Origin: Chitinophagaceae bacterium
Lineage (GTDB): Bacteria; Bacteroidota; Bacteroidia; Chitinophagales; Chitinophagaceae
DNA length: 64,000 nt
Direction of reading: 5' to 3'
Assembly (NCBI GenBank): GCA_019745155.1
Contig: JAIETM010000001.1
Coordinates: 1-64,000 of the forward strand
In this document: piece by piece, positions 54,924 through 63,394 of the stretch
Layout: the number at the start of each line of letters is the position of its first letter
How positions within the stretch are numbered: the stretch's first letter is position 1
The notes under the pieces: generated by a model
Told to the model about the DNA's origin: nothing
The model's database searches: none
Seen by the model: only the letters and a program-made list of their open reading frames with translations
Translations under genes and position numbers: made by a program

Positions 54924-55264
54924 TTTTTCCGATTTCTGATAAACTTTAAATAATTAAGTAATTCCAATTCTTCATCATCTGAAATATCGCCAACCCTGTA
55001 GGCAATAGATGTTTTACCCGACTCACTTTTCACTTTTTCCTTCCGTTCAGGAACAGGATAGCCTACTTTCTCCATAAGCAAATCATAACTTACACCATAT
55101 ATTTCAGAAAGTTTGTGAAGCGTTAACGGAGAAGGTTGTTTTACTTTTCCTGATTCAAGCTGGCTTAAATAAGCATTTGAAACATCAGCCTGTTTCTCTA
55201 CTTCCCGAAGGGTCATATTTTTTGCTTCTCTCAAAGCCCTGAAGTAGTCACCATAATTTTGCAT
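54920..55264 (-). CDS. XRE family transcriptional regulator of the Argonaute operon
   Basis: A 114-residue protein with an HTH_3 domain (about residues 6-64): F-R-A-L-R-E-A-K-N-M-T-L-R-E-V-E-K-Q-A-D-V-S-N-A-Y-L-S-Q-L-E-S-G. A short charged tail ends I-R-N-R-K-K. It is the first gene of the operon, overlapping the nuclease gene by ATGA. Two 20-bp operators in its promoter suggest autoregulation. Confidence 0.88.
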   Translation of the reverse strand: MQNYGDYFRALREAKNMTLREVEKQADVSNAYLSQLESGKVKQPSPLTLHKLSEIYGVSYDLLMEKVGYPVPERKEKVKSESGKTSIAYRVGDISDDEELELLNYLKFIRNRKK

Positions 55265-55282
55265 GAGTTTAAATTTATCGGT

Positions 55283-55334
55283 TTGCTAAGTATTGCAAGC
55301 AAATATACAAAGTGTTGCTTGATATTGCGAGCAA
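55283..55334 (-). promoter_or_regulatory. Promoter and twin operators of the Argonaute operon
   Basis: Two sites of the form TTGCT-N10-AGCAA at 55283-55302 and 55315-55334, start-to-start 32 bp (about three helical turns). The minus-strand -7 box TATATTTG (complement of 55300-55307) overlaps the first site and lies between the two. A dimeric XRE repressor bound here would block the promoter. Confidence 0.7.
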
Positions 55335-55412
55335 TATTTTTAGAAATTTTGTTGCTTTTCGAAATCTTTAATACAACTAATTGATATTTAATTGATTGAT
55401 AGGGGCAGAACG

Positions 55413-57179
55413 TTATAATTTATGAGTGTCAGTTGTGCTTGAAATAAAATTTCTGACAAATTTTTCTGCGCTAATAAAATTAATTCGCTTTTGCTCAAGC
55501 AGCTTTTTTAACTCAGCTATAAGCCTGAATTGCAACTTAAAATTTATACTTCCTTTTGTTTTGGAATACTCCTGTTTTACTGTTGGCATAATCCTGTTAT
55601 CAATTTCTGCCAGATAATAAGACGCCGCCGCAGTAATTCTTGATTCGAGCAGTTGATATTTATCCCCTTGTTTTAGTTTGCAGATACCGCTTACCTCGTC
55701 TGTAAATTTAAGTGAAGTAGTAATACAGTTTTTAACTCTTACAACTACTTCCGTAATTGCAGCATAGTTGTTTAGAAAATTATCATTCTGAGAAAAAAAA
55801 GCAGATAACTCTTCCCATCTAAAATGCCCTCTGATTTTTCGTTCTGCAAACAATGCCTGCTCATTCAAAAGAATTTCGTTTAGTTTATCTCCGTGTAGTG
55901 AATGTGATAAAGTACCGGCAGCAAAAGCTGAATTATTAATAATTTGAAGGTTAACCTGAGAACTTAAAGACAAACCCTGTAAAGATTTTAATCGGCTTAA
56001 AGCAACATAAGCCTGTCCCGGAACAAAAACATTTTCTAAATCCAAAACTGCATTTTCAAAAGTTAGTCCCTGGCTTTTATGAATTGTAATTGCCCAAGCT
56101 AATTTAACAGGGAACTGTTTGAAAGTACCTATTACTTCAGGGCTTACAGTATTTGTTGATTCATTAAACACATATTTTATTTTGGACCAAACTTCCTTTT
56201 CAATTTGTATAAATTTCCCATCGTCAAGAAGTACAGATAATCTCTCAGGTTCTATGATTTTTACCAACCCTGTTTTTCCATTATAGTATTTTTTATCTTT
56301 TTCCTTGTCATTACGCAATAACATTATTCTTGCGTCAATTTTTAATGTTAAACAATTCTCAGTGGGGAAAGACACTTCATCAAAGTCACCATCAACCTCT
56401 GCCCACAATGAGTGCTCTTGGGTGGTAAGCGTTTTAAGCTCTTTTTCATTTATTGAATCAACTTTAGAATTGTGAGTCGTAAGGATAACAGCACTTTTAT
56501 GATTTACAGCATCAGGTTTGTAATAAGTGTTGATTAACTCAACTTCTCTTTGAGAACAATTACCTGTTCGCATGAGATTCAGCAATTCAATGAAGCTATC
56601 ATCTGATTGCCGATAGACTTGCGTAAGTTCGAGAAATAGTGGTGGTGCTTTTTTTACAGATAGTGCGTTTAAGAAATTAATTCCATTGTAATAAGATTTT
56701 ATCTGCATCCACTCTTCATCTGCAATGATTGGTGAAAGTTGGCATAGGTCTCCCACAAATAGAACCTGGACCCCGCCAAATGGCACATCTTCTTTCGTCC
56801 TCGTTTTCCTAAGCACATAGTCAATAGCATCTAATGTATCAGCTCTTAACATGGATACTTCATCAATAATTAGCAGTTCAAGTTCCTTAATTAGTCTCTT
56901 TTTATTACTATCTATTGAAGTTCCTGGCTGGCTTTTTCCCGGAAGAAAGGGCCCAAGAGGTAAGCTAAAGAAAGAATGAATGGTGACTCCATTTGCATTG
57001 ACAGCCGCAATGCCAGTAGGTGCAACAATTATATATTTCTTAGCAATGTTTTGCCAAAGTGTATTCAGAAAAGTTGTTTTACCGGTTCCGGCTTTCCCTG
57101 TAAGAAAAACAGATTTATCTGTAGTATTAATAAATTCGGAAGCAAGTTTAAAAGTATCATTAATTTCTATTGTATTCAT
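55413..57179 (-). CDS. PIF1-like superfamily 1 DNA helicase
   Basis: A 588-residue helicase. Walker A G-K-A-G-T-G-K-T (28-35), A-P-T-G-I-A-A (53-59), Walker B I-I-D-E-V-S-M (104-110), G-D-L-C-Q-L-S-P (143-150), I-H-K-S-Q-G-L-T-F (366-374) and Y-V-A-L-S-R (391-396). The last 180 residues are an extra C-terminal region without a recognised domain. PIF1 relatives unwind 5'-3', and mobile elements often carry one. It has its own promoter-like sequence and is separated from the XRE gene by 148 bases, so membership of the Argonaute system is not shown. Confidence 0.9.
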   Translation of the reverse strand: MNTIEINDTFKLASEFINTTDKSVFLTGKAGTGKTTFLNTLWQNIAKKYIIVAPTGIAAVNANGVTIHSFFSLPLGPFLPGKSQPGTSIDSNKKRLIKELELLIIDEVSMLRADTLDAIDYVLRKTRTKEDVPFGGVQVLFVGDLCQLSPIIADEEWMQIKSYYNGINFLNALSVKKAPPLFLELTQVYRQSDDSFIELLNLMRTGNCSQREVELINTYYKPDAVNHKSAVILTTHNSKVDSINEKELKTLTTQEHSLWAEVDGDFDEVSFPTENCLTLKIDARIMLLRNDKEKDKKYYNGKTGLVKIIEPERLSVLLDDGKFIQIEKEVWSKIKYVFNESTNTVSPEVIGTFKQFPVKLAWAITIHKSQGLTFENAVLDLENVFVPGQAYVALSRLKSLQGLSLSSQVNLQIINNSAFAAGTLSHSLHGDKLNEILLNEQALFAERKIRGHFRWEELSAFFSQNDNFLNNYAAITEVVVRVKNCITTSLKFTDEVSGICKLKQGDKYQLLESRITAAASYYLAEIDNRIMPTVKQEYSKTKGSINFKLQFRLIAELKKLLEQKRINFISAEKFVRNFISSTTDTHKL

Positions 57180-57219
57180 TGGACAAGAAGAGTTTTTTGT
57201 GGGTGTTGCAGGCGATTTG

Positions 57220-57272
57220 CAAATTTAAACTACAATTGTTAATCCAATAAATCACATATTACATACTGTGAT
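57220..57272 (-). promoter_or_regulatory. Promoter and inverted repeat upstream of the PIF1-like gene
   Basis: On the minus strand TTG, a 17-base spacer, and TAAATTTG (complement of 57220-57227), an exact TAnnTTTG. Just upstream lies ATCACA-N10-TGTGAT (57251-57272), a possible operator. Confidence 0.4.
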
Positions 57273-57302
57273 ATCATCATGTGGTTCCAGCATGTTTTTT
57301 GA

Positions 57303-59267
57303 CTACTCGGCTATTTTCTCCGCCTTCAACCTCCCCACTTCTTCGCCAATCAATTTTTTAATGTCCATCTTCACCTGGTAATAATTATCAAGCACTTGCT
57401 GTTGGGTAACATTAGTAACCGCAGGAATATCCCGGTACTTGCTCACTTCTGTATTTAGTTTATCATGGTCGTTGATAATTTCGGAATGAAACATCTTAAG
57501 TTTTATTTTCTCCAACGGGTCGTCGGCAACCATACCCACAAACTCACCAGAAGAAAGGGCGGCAATTTTGCTGGCGGGTATAGCAGCATCTAATTGTTTA
57601 CTGTGGCTGATGGATGCGTCCATCCGGTTGATGGAAACACTCTGCCGGTCCTGCATTATTTTTCCGAACCGTTCACTTAGCAGTTTAGAAGTTTCTCCCA
57701 TTACCTGGCCGCTGATAATGTTGCCGGTGATGTTTACAATTACATCTGCTTGTTCCCTACCATAATCTTTTTTGAGCTGACTAAAATCCTGCATGGCTAA
57801 TGTTGTTGCAACTTTATTGCTTCTTGCAGTGGCAATCAGGCTGTCAATATTGTTGAAGTAGATAGTTGGAAATTCATCAAACACCAAACTGCATTTTTGC
57901 ATACCCTTTTTGTTTACCTGCCTCACCAACCTGGAAACATACAATGATAACACGGCTCCATAAATCTGCTGCTTCTCCGGGTTGTTGCCCACACAAACAA
58001 TTTTTGGATGCTTTGGGTTGTTGATGTCTAATGTAAAATCATTGCCGGATAATACCCAATACAACTGCGGTGCAGCAAGCCTTGCCATCCCAATTTTTGC
58101 AGAAGCAACCTGTCCTTCCAATTGCTCCATTGCATCGTTTTGATATGCGGTAATGAAGGGATTAACCAGCACTTCAATTTCAGGCTGTGTGTTAAGCACC
58201 GGAAACAGTTCATCATATTCTGCCTGCATCAGTTCAATTACATGCGGCAGGGTGCAATATTTTCCATCATTGTATTTTCGTAAGAACCAAATAACAGCCG
58301 TAACAAAATTGATGGGTGATTCCACAAAGAAATCTCCCTGCTTGTTTATCCACTCCCTGTTCAACCCTAATAGTATGGTTCTTGCACTTTCTGTTGCATC
58401 GGTGATATCATTCATGCTGTTTGGGTCAAGAGGATTGCAGCGGTGCGATACAGAAAGATTATCAAAGTTGATAACATAGAAAGATGGCTTTACCGAATAG
58501 TTGTCTTTGTTTTGTTGGAGCCAGTTGTAAACAATCCTGCTCAAATCATCGTATTTAAAATCATATACAAACATGGCAAAACCTTTTTCAATGTGCTGCT
58601 TAATTACATGCTGAATTACAAACCAACTCTTACCGGCACCGGGGCTACCAATAACCAACAAGCCCCGAAAAGGATTGATGATATTTATCCAGCTTTTTCT
58701 TACCCTGGCTTTCAGGTTGTAGCGGGCAGGCAGGTTGATGGAAAATTCATTGGAGATAAGGCGTTCTTCCTGCGGAAAAGTTTCGTTTAGTGAATTGAAA
58801 ACATCGTCACCCAAATTTAATTTGATTAAGCGGCTGAGTAAATTGCCACCTGCAAGTATCAGTAAAAAGCCAATACCGGTGGCTGTGATATAAGCGAAGG
58901 CTACTGTCTGTACATCGTACTGTAGTTTAAAATAAAGCTGGCTGGAGAAATAGAGCAACAAGCCAATGAGTAAATATGCTGCAATACTTTTCCAGTTTAT
59001 TTTTTCATCTTTTTTACCCTGAGCACCAAACAAAGAAATTACCAGCAGCCCCAATGCCATAAATTTTGATGTAAGTTGATTTTGAAATAGTCCTGTGTTA
59101 GAAATATTTTTCATCAGCCTGTCGGTGATGGTGCTTGTAATTTCCCATTGCTCAAATGCTACATAGCAGTAATAATAAAAATGCAGCAGTAAAATAAAAA
59201 TGCTGGCAAATCTTGTCAGGTCAACTATTTTCCGAAGCCCCTGTTCATTTTCTCCTGTGTGTGACAT
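57303..59267 (-). CDS. Type IV coupling protein (TraG/VirD4-like, YWFCY-type)
   Basis: A 654-residue ATPase that links a relaxosome to a conjugation channel. The N-terminus has TM helices, the first containing F-Y-Y-Y-C-Y-V-A-F-E-Q-W, the Bacteroidota YWFCY-type domain, and further ones up to about residue 145. Walker A G-S-P-G-A-G-K-S is at 207-214. Walker B L-V-F-D-E-F-P-T lies further on. It follows the relaxase gene by 16 bases and forms a mobilisation operon with it. It is usually called MobC or TraG in Bacteroides elements. Confidence 0.9.
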   Translation of the reverse strand: MSHTGENEQGLRKIVDLTRFASIFILLLHFYYYCYVAFEQWEITSTITDRLMKNISNTGLFQNQLTSKFMALGLLVISLFGAQGKKDEKINWKSIAAYLLIGLLLYFSSQLYFKLQYDVQTVAFAYITATGIGFLLILAGGNLLSRLIKLNLGDDVFNSLNETFPQEERLISNEFSINLPARYNLKARVRKSWINIINPFRGLLVIGSPGAGKSWFVIQHVIKQHIEKGFAMFVYDFKYDDLSRIVYNWLQQNKDNYSVKPSFYVINFDNLSVSHRCNPLDPNSMNDITDATESARTILLGLNREWINKQGDFFVESPINFVTAVIWFLRKYNDGKYCTLPHVIELMQAEYDELFPVLNTQPEIEVLVNPFITAYQNDAMEQLEGQVASAKIGMARLAAPQLYWVLSGNDFTLDINNPKHPKIVCVGNNPEKQQIYGAVLSLYVSRLVRQVNKKGMQKCSLVFDEFPTIYFNNIDSLIATARSNKVATTLAMQDFSQLKKDYGREQADVIVNITGNIISGQVMGETSKLLSERFGKIMQDRQSVSINRMDASISHSKQLDAAIPASKIAALSSGEFVGMVADDPLEKIKLKMFHSEIINDHDKLNTEVSKYRDIPAVTNVTQQQVLDNYYQVKMDIKKLIGEEVGRLKAEKIAE

Positions 59268-59283
59268 AACATTGTTTTATTTT

Positions 59284-60555
59284 CTACAAATTTGGTTTCT
59301 TCTTTTTGCGTCTCTTTTTAAGCAGGCTGTAAGGTGTGTTGTCGTATTGCTCTTTGGTGGATAGCAACACATCCAATGAGTTTTCAGCTTTCGCAGTAAC
59401 AGGAATTGTTTTATCCTGTTGCTTTTGCTGAACCATTTCTTTTTTAGCAGAACCACCGGAACTGCCGCCTTTCGTCTCATCTTTTGTTAGAGATTTTTCA
59501 TTCCCTGTTGCCAACCTGCTTTGCAAGGCTGCAGCACTGTAACCTTTTCCTAAATCGCTACCGTTAAAAACAACTTTGTTTTGGTTGTCAACAAATGTTA
59601 TTCCGTATAATCTGCCTTCAATATTTTGACGAAGCACTGTATAGATGTTTTTCTGTTTCAAATGCTCCATCAATTCTTTCATGGTGGAAGGCGATTGCGA
59701 AAGACAATCATCCAGTTTAGATTTTACAAATGGTTTTAGTGATTCTTTTGCTGTTTCATTATCTGGAAATTTGGTTTCCAAATTATCTAAAATAGGCTTG
59801 CATGAAATTGAACTTGCTTTGATAGGAACACCTGCTTTATTTCCTGTAGCATCCAGAATACGATAAACCAATCCACGATTCTTGTAAATCCTTCCTTCTT
59901 CCTTACCTCTGTCTGCAACTACATTGAACTGTTTGAGTGCTGAATTAAATTCAGGTAAGGATGTAAACTTGTATTGACTGAAAACTGCACTCACTACATT
60001 GGAAATACTTCTTTTAGTTTCAACCTTTCCATAAACCGCTTTTTCTGCATCAACAGCTTTAATTCCAGGGCTTCTCGCTTGCTGCTGCCTTTCTGCTTTT
60101 ATCAAACCATATATTTTCTCAATTTCTTTTCTTGCTTTTTCACTTTGATTTCTTCCGATGTTGTGGGTGTTAATCCTGCTGCCATCATGTTTGATGGTAG
60201 TACTCACAATGTGAATGTGTGGATGCCCGGCATCTTCGTGTTTGTAAACGAGATAAGGTTGTTCACCAAACCCGATTTTACTCATGTAGTCTGATGCAAT
60301 CTGCAGTAACTTGTTTTCTGCCAGCTTTTCAGATGGGTCAAAGTTTAATGATATATGCAGGGTTTTAGTAGTAGCTCTATCATTCAAACTATTCAGTCTT
60401 TCAAAACCATTTAATTTTTGATGGAAATTCATATTCTTTGCATCGTTTAAATAATTGGCTGCATGTAGGCAAACAGCATTTCCTTTCTGCACTTTCTTTT
60501 CGTTGTAGTTGAGTGCAGCTTCAATACTTTTTGGTGTAGTTATTTTTGCAACCAT
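59284..60555 (-). CDS. Relaxase / mobilisation nuclease (MobP/VirD2-like, Bacteroidota MobB type)
   Basis: A 423-residue DNA nickase. The N-terminal tyrosine region A-L-N-Y-N-E-K-K-V (Y17) is the candidate nicking residue. H67 in T-L-H-I-S-L and the metal-binding H-P-H-I-H (111-115, G-H-P-H-I-H-I-V-S-T) are characteristic. The C-terminal third is charged and Ser/Lys-rich. It nicks oriT and carries the strand into the recipient. It overlaps the MobC-like gene by 16 bases. Confidence 0.92.
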   Translation of the reverse strand: MVAKITTPKSIEAALNYNEKKVQKGNAVCLHAANYLNDAKNMNFHQKLNGFERLNSLNDRATTKTLHISLNFDPSEKLAENKLLQIASDYMSKIGFGEQPYLVYKHEDAGHPHIHIVSTTIKHDGSRINTHNIGRNQSEKARKEIEKIYGLIKAERQQQARSPGIKAVDAEKAVYGKVETKRSISNVVSAVFSQYKFTSLPEFNSALKQFNVVADRGKEEGRIYKNRGLVYRILDATGNKAGVPIKASSISCKPILDNLETKFPDNETAKESLKPFVKSKLDDCLSQSPSTMKELMEHLKQKNIYTVLRQNIEGRLYGITFVDNQNKVVFNGSDLGKGYSAAALQSRLATGNEKSLTKDETKGGSSGGSAKKEMVQQKQQDKTIPVTAKAENSLDVLLSTKEQYDNTPYSLLKKRRKKKKPNL

Positions 60556-60944
60556 TGCTCGTAGAGTTGATTCATTCTTGATTTTATTTCTTCCACTTTG
60601 CTGAGTAATATTTTTTGCAAGCCGTCATACTGCTGTACCCAAACCCTGAACTCTGGTATCTTATCCAGCAAGTGAAGTTTGTGTACCGCCTGGTTAAAAT
60701 TGTTGCCGATGGCATTCAGTTCTTTTTTCAGGTTCAGCATATCTAATAAAAAATCATCGGCACTTTCGTTTCTATATTTTACCATAACAGGTTTTTGCAA
60801 AGCCACTTTCCGCAAGTAAGCACTGGTGTCTTTTTCGGTAGTTTTTTCTTGCAACTTTGTAAGCTGTTTTATCTCTGCTTCATTCATCCTCACCACCACC
60901 ATTTTACTCCTCACTTCACTTTCCAACTTCTTCATGGTTTTCAA
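60540..60944 (-). CDS. MobC-like relaxosome accessory protein (MbpA/MobA type)
   Basis: A 134-residue basic helical protein. Ribbon-helix-helix-like N-terminus (V-V-V-R-M-N-E-A-E-I-K-Q-L), then L-K-K-E-L-N-A-I-G-N-N-F-N-Q-A-V-H-K-L, the hallmark of the MobC family. It helps the relaxase recognise oriT. It is the first gene of the mob operon and the predicted oriT lies directly upstream. An ATG three codons in is an alternative start. Confidence 0.85.
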   Translation of the reverse strand: MKTMKKLESEVRSKMVVVRMNEAEIKQLTKLQEKTTEKDTSAYLRKVALQKPVMVKYRNESADDFLLDMLNLKKELNAIGNNFNQAVHKLHLLDKIPEFRVWVQQYDGLQKILLSKVEEIKSRMNQLYEQWLQK

Positions 60945-60961
60945 TTTTCTGTTTCAATACC

Positions 60962-61023
60962 CCGAAACGACTTCGGAGTGAAGGGCAAGATGCCTCAAAC
61001 GTATAACGTTTGTACATCTTGCC
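60962..61023. other. Probable oriT region
   Basis: Nested inverted repeats just upstream of the mob genes: GGCAAGATG (60984-60992) with CATCTTGCC (61015-61023), enclosing CAAACG (60996-61001) with CGTTTG (61007-61012). CCGAA/TTCGG at 60962-60976 is next to it and a GGGC...GCCC repeat follows at about 61036-61050. Location, structure and adjacent relaxase genes fit an oriT; the nic site is not identified. Nothing else is seen up to 61197. Confidence 0.55.
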
Positions 61024-61197
61024 ATGTGCAAGACCGGGCACATTAAGCCCTTGTAAAGTTTATCGTTTGAGAATATTCTAAGACCTTGCAAATTCATAGA
61101 AAAACAGGTGTAAAATCTGTACCAGTATTACTGTTTGCATGGCTAATATTTAGTCAGGCAAAAGCATCAACGACTGCTAACTATCAGTATTTAAAAT

Positions 61198-61917
61198 CTA
61201 ATTTTGGGGATGAGCAGTATTGCTTTTCAGAATTTCGAGTAATTCATTGAGTTTATCATCAATTATCAGAATTTCTTTTGTTGCATATTCTTTGCGTTTT
61301 GCATCAAAATCCCAGTTGTATTCCAGCAATTCTTTTAGTGAATTATAATAGTGTAAATACGTGTCAAATTCATCCATATCGTATTCCGGATAATTGAAAT
61401 CCGCAATCAGGTGACCAGCCGCATCATAATGAAGAAATTGACTCAAACTTCTTTGCTGGTCCTGTAACGAATATCTTTCAAACAACACATCATGCAATAA
61501 GCCCTTTTGATGAAGCCCTGCACCGCCTGAAAGCATACCCGTAATTAATTCAATTTTAAAAGCAGGGTTTTGTAAAACAACCTTTGAAGATGTATTTTCT
61601 TTTGAATAGAGAATTTCAATTGTTGTATTGAGCGGCAGTTGAATTTGGTGTGGCAAAAGCTCTTTCAGGATTTGATTAAAATCCCAGGATAACTGATGAA
61701 CAAATGACTCCCCCACAACCGGTATTTCATGTATATAGATTGGCGTTGATAATACAGGTAAATCTGTAATCATTTTACCAGATGAAAGGCGGTCAAAGCC
61801 TTTGTTAATTCCGATGTACCAGGAGTCTTTAAAGTATACATGCAGCGACTTCAGTATCATGTATGGGAGCAGCCCATTTATGAGTGCAGTAAAATGCTTT
61901 GAATCCTTTAAAATCAT
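61198..61917 (-). pseudogene. C-terminal part of a split AlbA_2 gene, or separate partner protein
   Basis: A 239-residue open frame from an ATG at 61917. The frame is open and protein-like for at least 27 codons upstream of that ATG (L-T-Y-F-R-T-L-L-N-A-D-D-A-E before M-I-L-K-D-S-K), up to a stop near 62,000, without any ATG, GTG or TTG. The overlap lies exactly where the preceding AlbA_2 gene ends. A -1 shift near 61,955 would join W-E-T-M-S to L-T-Y-F-R into one protein of about 440 residues. It is probably a frameshifted gene. No domain of its own is recognised. Confidence 0.55.
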
Positions 61918-61955
61918 TTCAGCATCATCGGCATTTAACAGGGTTCTGAAATAGG

Positions 61956-62531
61956 TTAGCTCATAGTTTCCCAGGGTGTAATGCCTCCAATCATATCAAG
62001 CTGTTTACTCAACTCAAAACCTATTCTAAAGTCAAAAGCATAATTAGGTTCCCCTGTATTTTGAAAAAGCCATTGTAGCTGGCCATCTGTTACTAATCGT
62101 TTGCCATGACTGGTCCGTATGTAGTAAATACGATTGTTTATTTCATGGTTACTTCTTTTTTCTATATAAGCATGAGGAATACTTTTTCGTTTAGGTACAT
62201 AAACAACAAAAAACTTCGCTTCCGTTTCCTCAATGTATTCAGTGGTTATTTCAATAACGGGACTGATATTATCGAAGCAAATGCTATGTATTTTTCCTTT
62301 CAATTTGTCCACATCAATATCCTTGTCAAACTCAAAATGACCGCCATCACTTACTCCAAAAATCAGCTTGCCACCGTTTCGGTTAGCAAATGCCACAATT
62401 TCACAGGCAATATCCTTTCGGTTTTTGTCATTCATTTGAGTGATTTTATCAAAAGATTTTAATTCAATATCAGTTCGTTCTCTTTCTTTTGATTGTATTA
62501 ACTGTTTTAATACGCCGGACGTTATTTTCAT
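61956..62531 (-). CDS. AlbA_2 (Schlafen-type) ATP-binding / DNA-binding domain protein, probably truncated by frameshift
   Basis: A 191-residue protein with the AlbA_2 domain (about 12-150): R-T-D-I-E-L-K-S-F, E-I-V-A-F-A-N-R-N-G-G-K-L-I-F-G-V, and R-I-Y-Y-I-R-T-S-H-G-K-R. Such proteins are often regulators or defence components in mobile elements. The ORF ends W-E-T-M-S and the following frame continues as coding (see the entry at 61198), so the annotated stop may be a frameshift. The ATG at 62531 gives a clear start. Confidence 0.75.
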   Translation of the reverse strand: MKITSGVLKQLIQSKERERTDIELKSFDKITQMNDKNRKDIACEIVAFANRNGGKLIFGVSDGGHFEFDKDIDVDKLKGKIHSICFDNISPVIEITTEYIEETEAKFFVVYVPKRKSIPHAYIEKRSNHEINNRIYYIRTSHGKRLVTDGQLQWLFQNTGEPNYAFDFRIGFELSKQLDMIGGITPWETMS

Positions 62532-62592
62532 GAGCTAAAATTTATTATCAAGATTCATAAATTTAGCATGTAAGTGGTAAATAAAAAAAGGG

Positions 62593-62642
62593 GCTATAAT
62601 AACCCCTCATCAGCAAAGCTATAATAACCCCTCATCAGCAAA
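62593..62642. repeat. 25-bp tandem duplication at the stop codon of the JAB gene
   Basis: Two identical 25-bp units (62593-62617 and 62618-62642); the second encodes the end S-F-A-D-E-G-L-L-stop of the JAB protein and the first is in its 3' untranslated region. A partial third copy follows. Confidence 0.85.
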
Positions 62643-63092
62643 GCTATAATACCCTTCACTGGTGATAATGATGTGGTCAATCACCCGAATATCATGGTAA
62701 GAAGCGGCGACTTTTAATTTTTGTGTTAATTCTTCATCTGCCCGGCTTGGTTTTAAGTTTCCTGAAGGATGATTGTGTGAAAGGATGATTGATACGGCTA
62801 AAGATTTAATAGCAGCAGCCAGTATCAATCTTGGGTCGGCTACAGTACCTGTTAAACCGCCTGAAGATGCTTCATAAACACCAATTACTTTATTACCCCT
62901 GTTCAGCAGCAGCACTTTAAATTGCTCCTGCATCTCAATAGTGTTTTCATCCCATAGTTCCTTTAGTAATTCATAGCAATCTTTAACGCTATTAATCTTT
63001 GGCCGTTGGGATGGCTTTACTGTTGTTTTGTAAATCAATTCTACTTCTGCCACTCTTGTCCATTCCGGAAATTGCATTGCTAACTGTTCCAT
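62619..63092 (-). CDS. RadC-like JAB/MPN domain protein
   Basis: A 157-residue protein with the JAMM motif: E57 (M-Q-E-Q-F-K-V), then H106-N-H108-P-S-G-N-L-K-P-S-R-A-D119. The fold is the RadC/JAB metallo-isopeptidase-like domain. Many mobilisable Bacteroidota elements carry such a gene; the substrate is unknown. It lacks the N-terminal HhH of chromosomal RadC. The stop lies inside a tandem duplication. Confidence 0.9.
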   Translation of the reverse strand: MEQLAMQFPEWTRVAEVELIYKTTVKPSQRPKINSVKDCYELLKELWDENTIEMQEQFKVLLLNRGNKVIGVYEASSGGLTGTVADPRLILAAAIKSLAVSIILSHNHPSGNLKPSRADEELTQKLKVAASYHDIRVIDHIIITSEGYYSFADEGLL

Positions 63093-63394
63093 AACATTTC
63101 ATTTTAAAGATTTAAAAATTAATTATGGAACTTCACCCGCCTTTTGACGACTAAGGCAATGAAGCAACGGAATAAATAGTATCTCTGATAATGTGGGAGC
63201 AGCTTTCTTTATGCCGGAATTTCATTGCCGCCACGGAGACAAAAGGGGAACTTTGTGGGAGAATTAATGAAGAAAAATAATTCTCAAATAAGATTGAAAG
63301 GAGTAATAAGTCAGGGCTATTTGTTAAAACAATTGCAGCCAATATTAAGGCCGCAATGAAATCTGAATAAGTATTTCTGCAGATTATAAGTTGG
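63093..63394. other. Intergenic stretch without convincing gene
   Basis: About 300 bases between the JAB gene and the truncated MFS gene. Both strands contain only short open frames (up to 63 codons) of non-protein-like composition. No strong terminator or palindrome was seen. Confidence 0.5.

Noticed and set aside
63151-63342. 63-codon minus-strand ORF
   Set aside because: Composition not protein-like, no start signal, and isolated between real genes.
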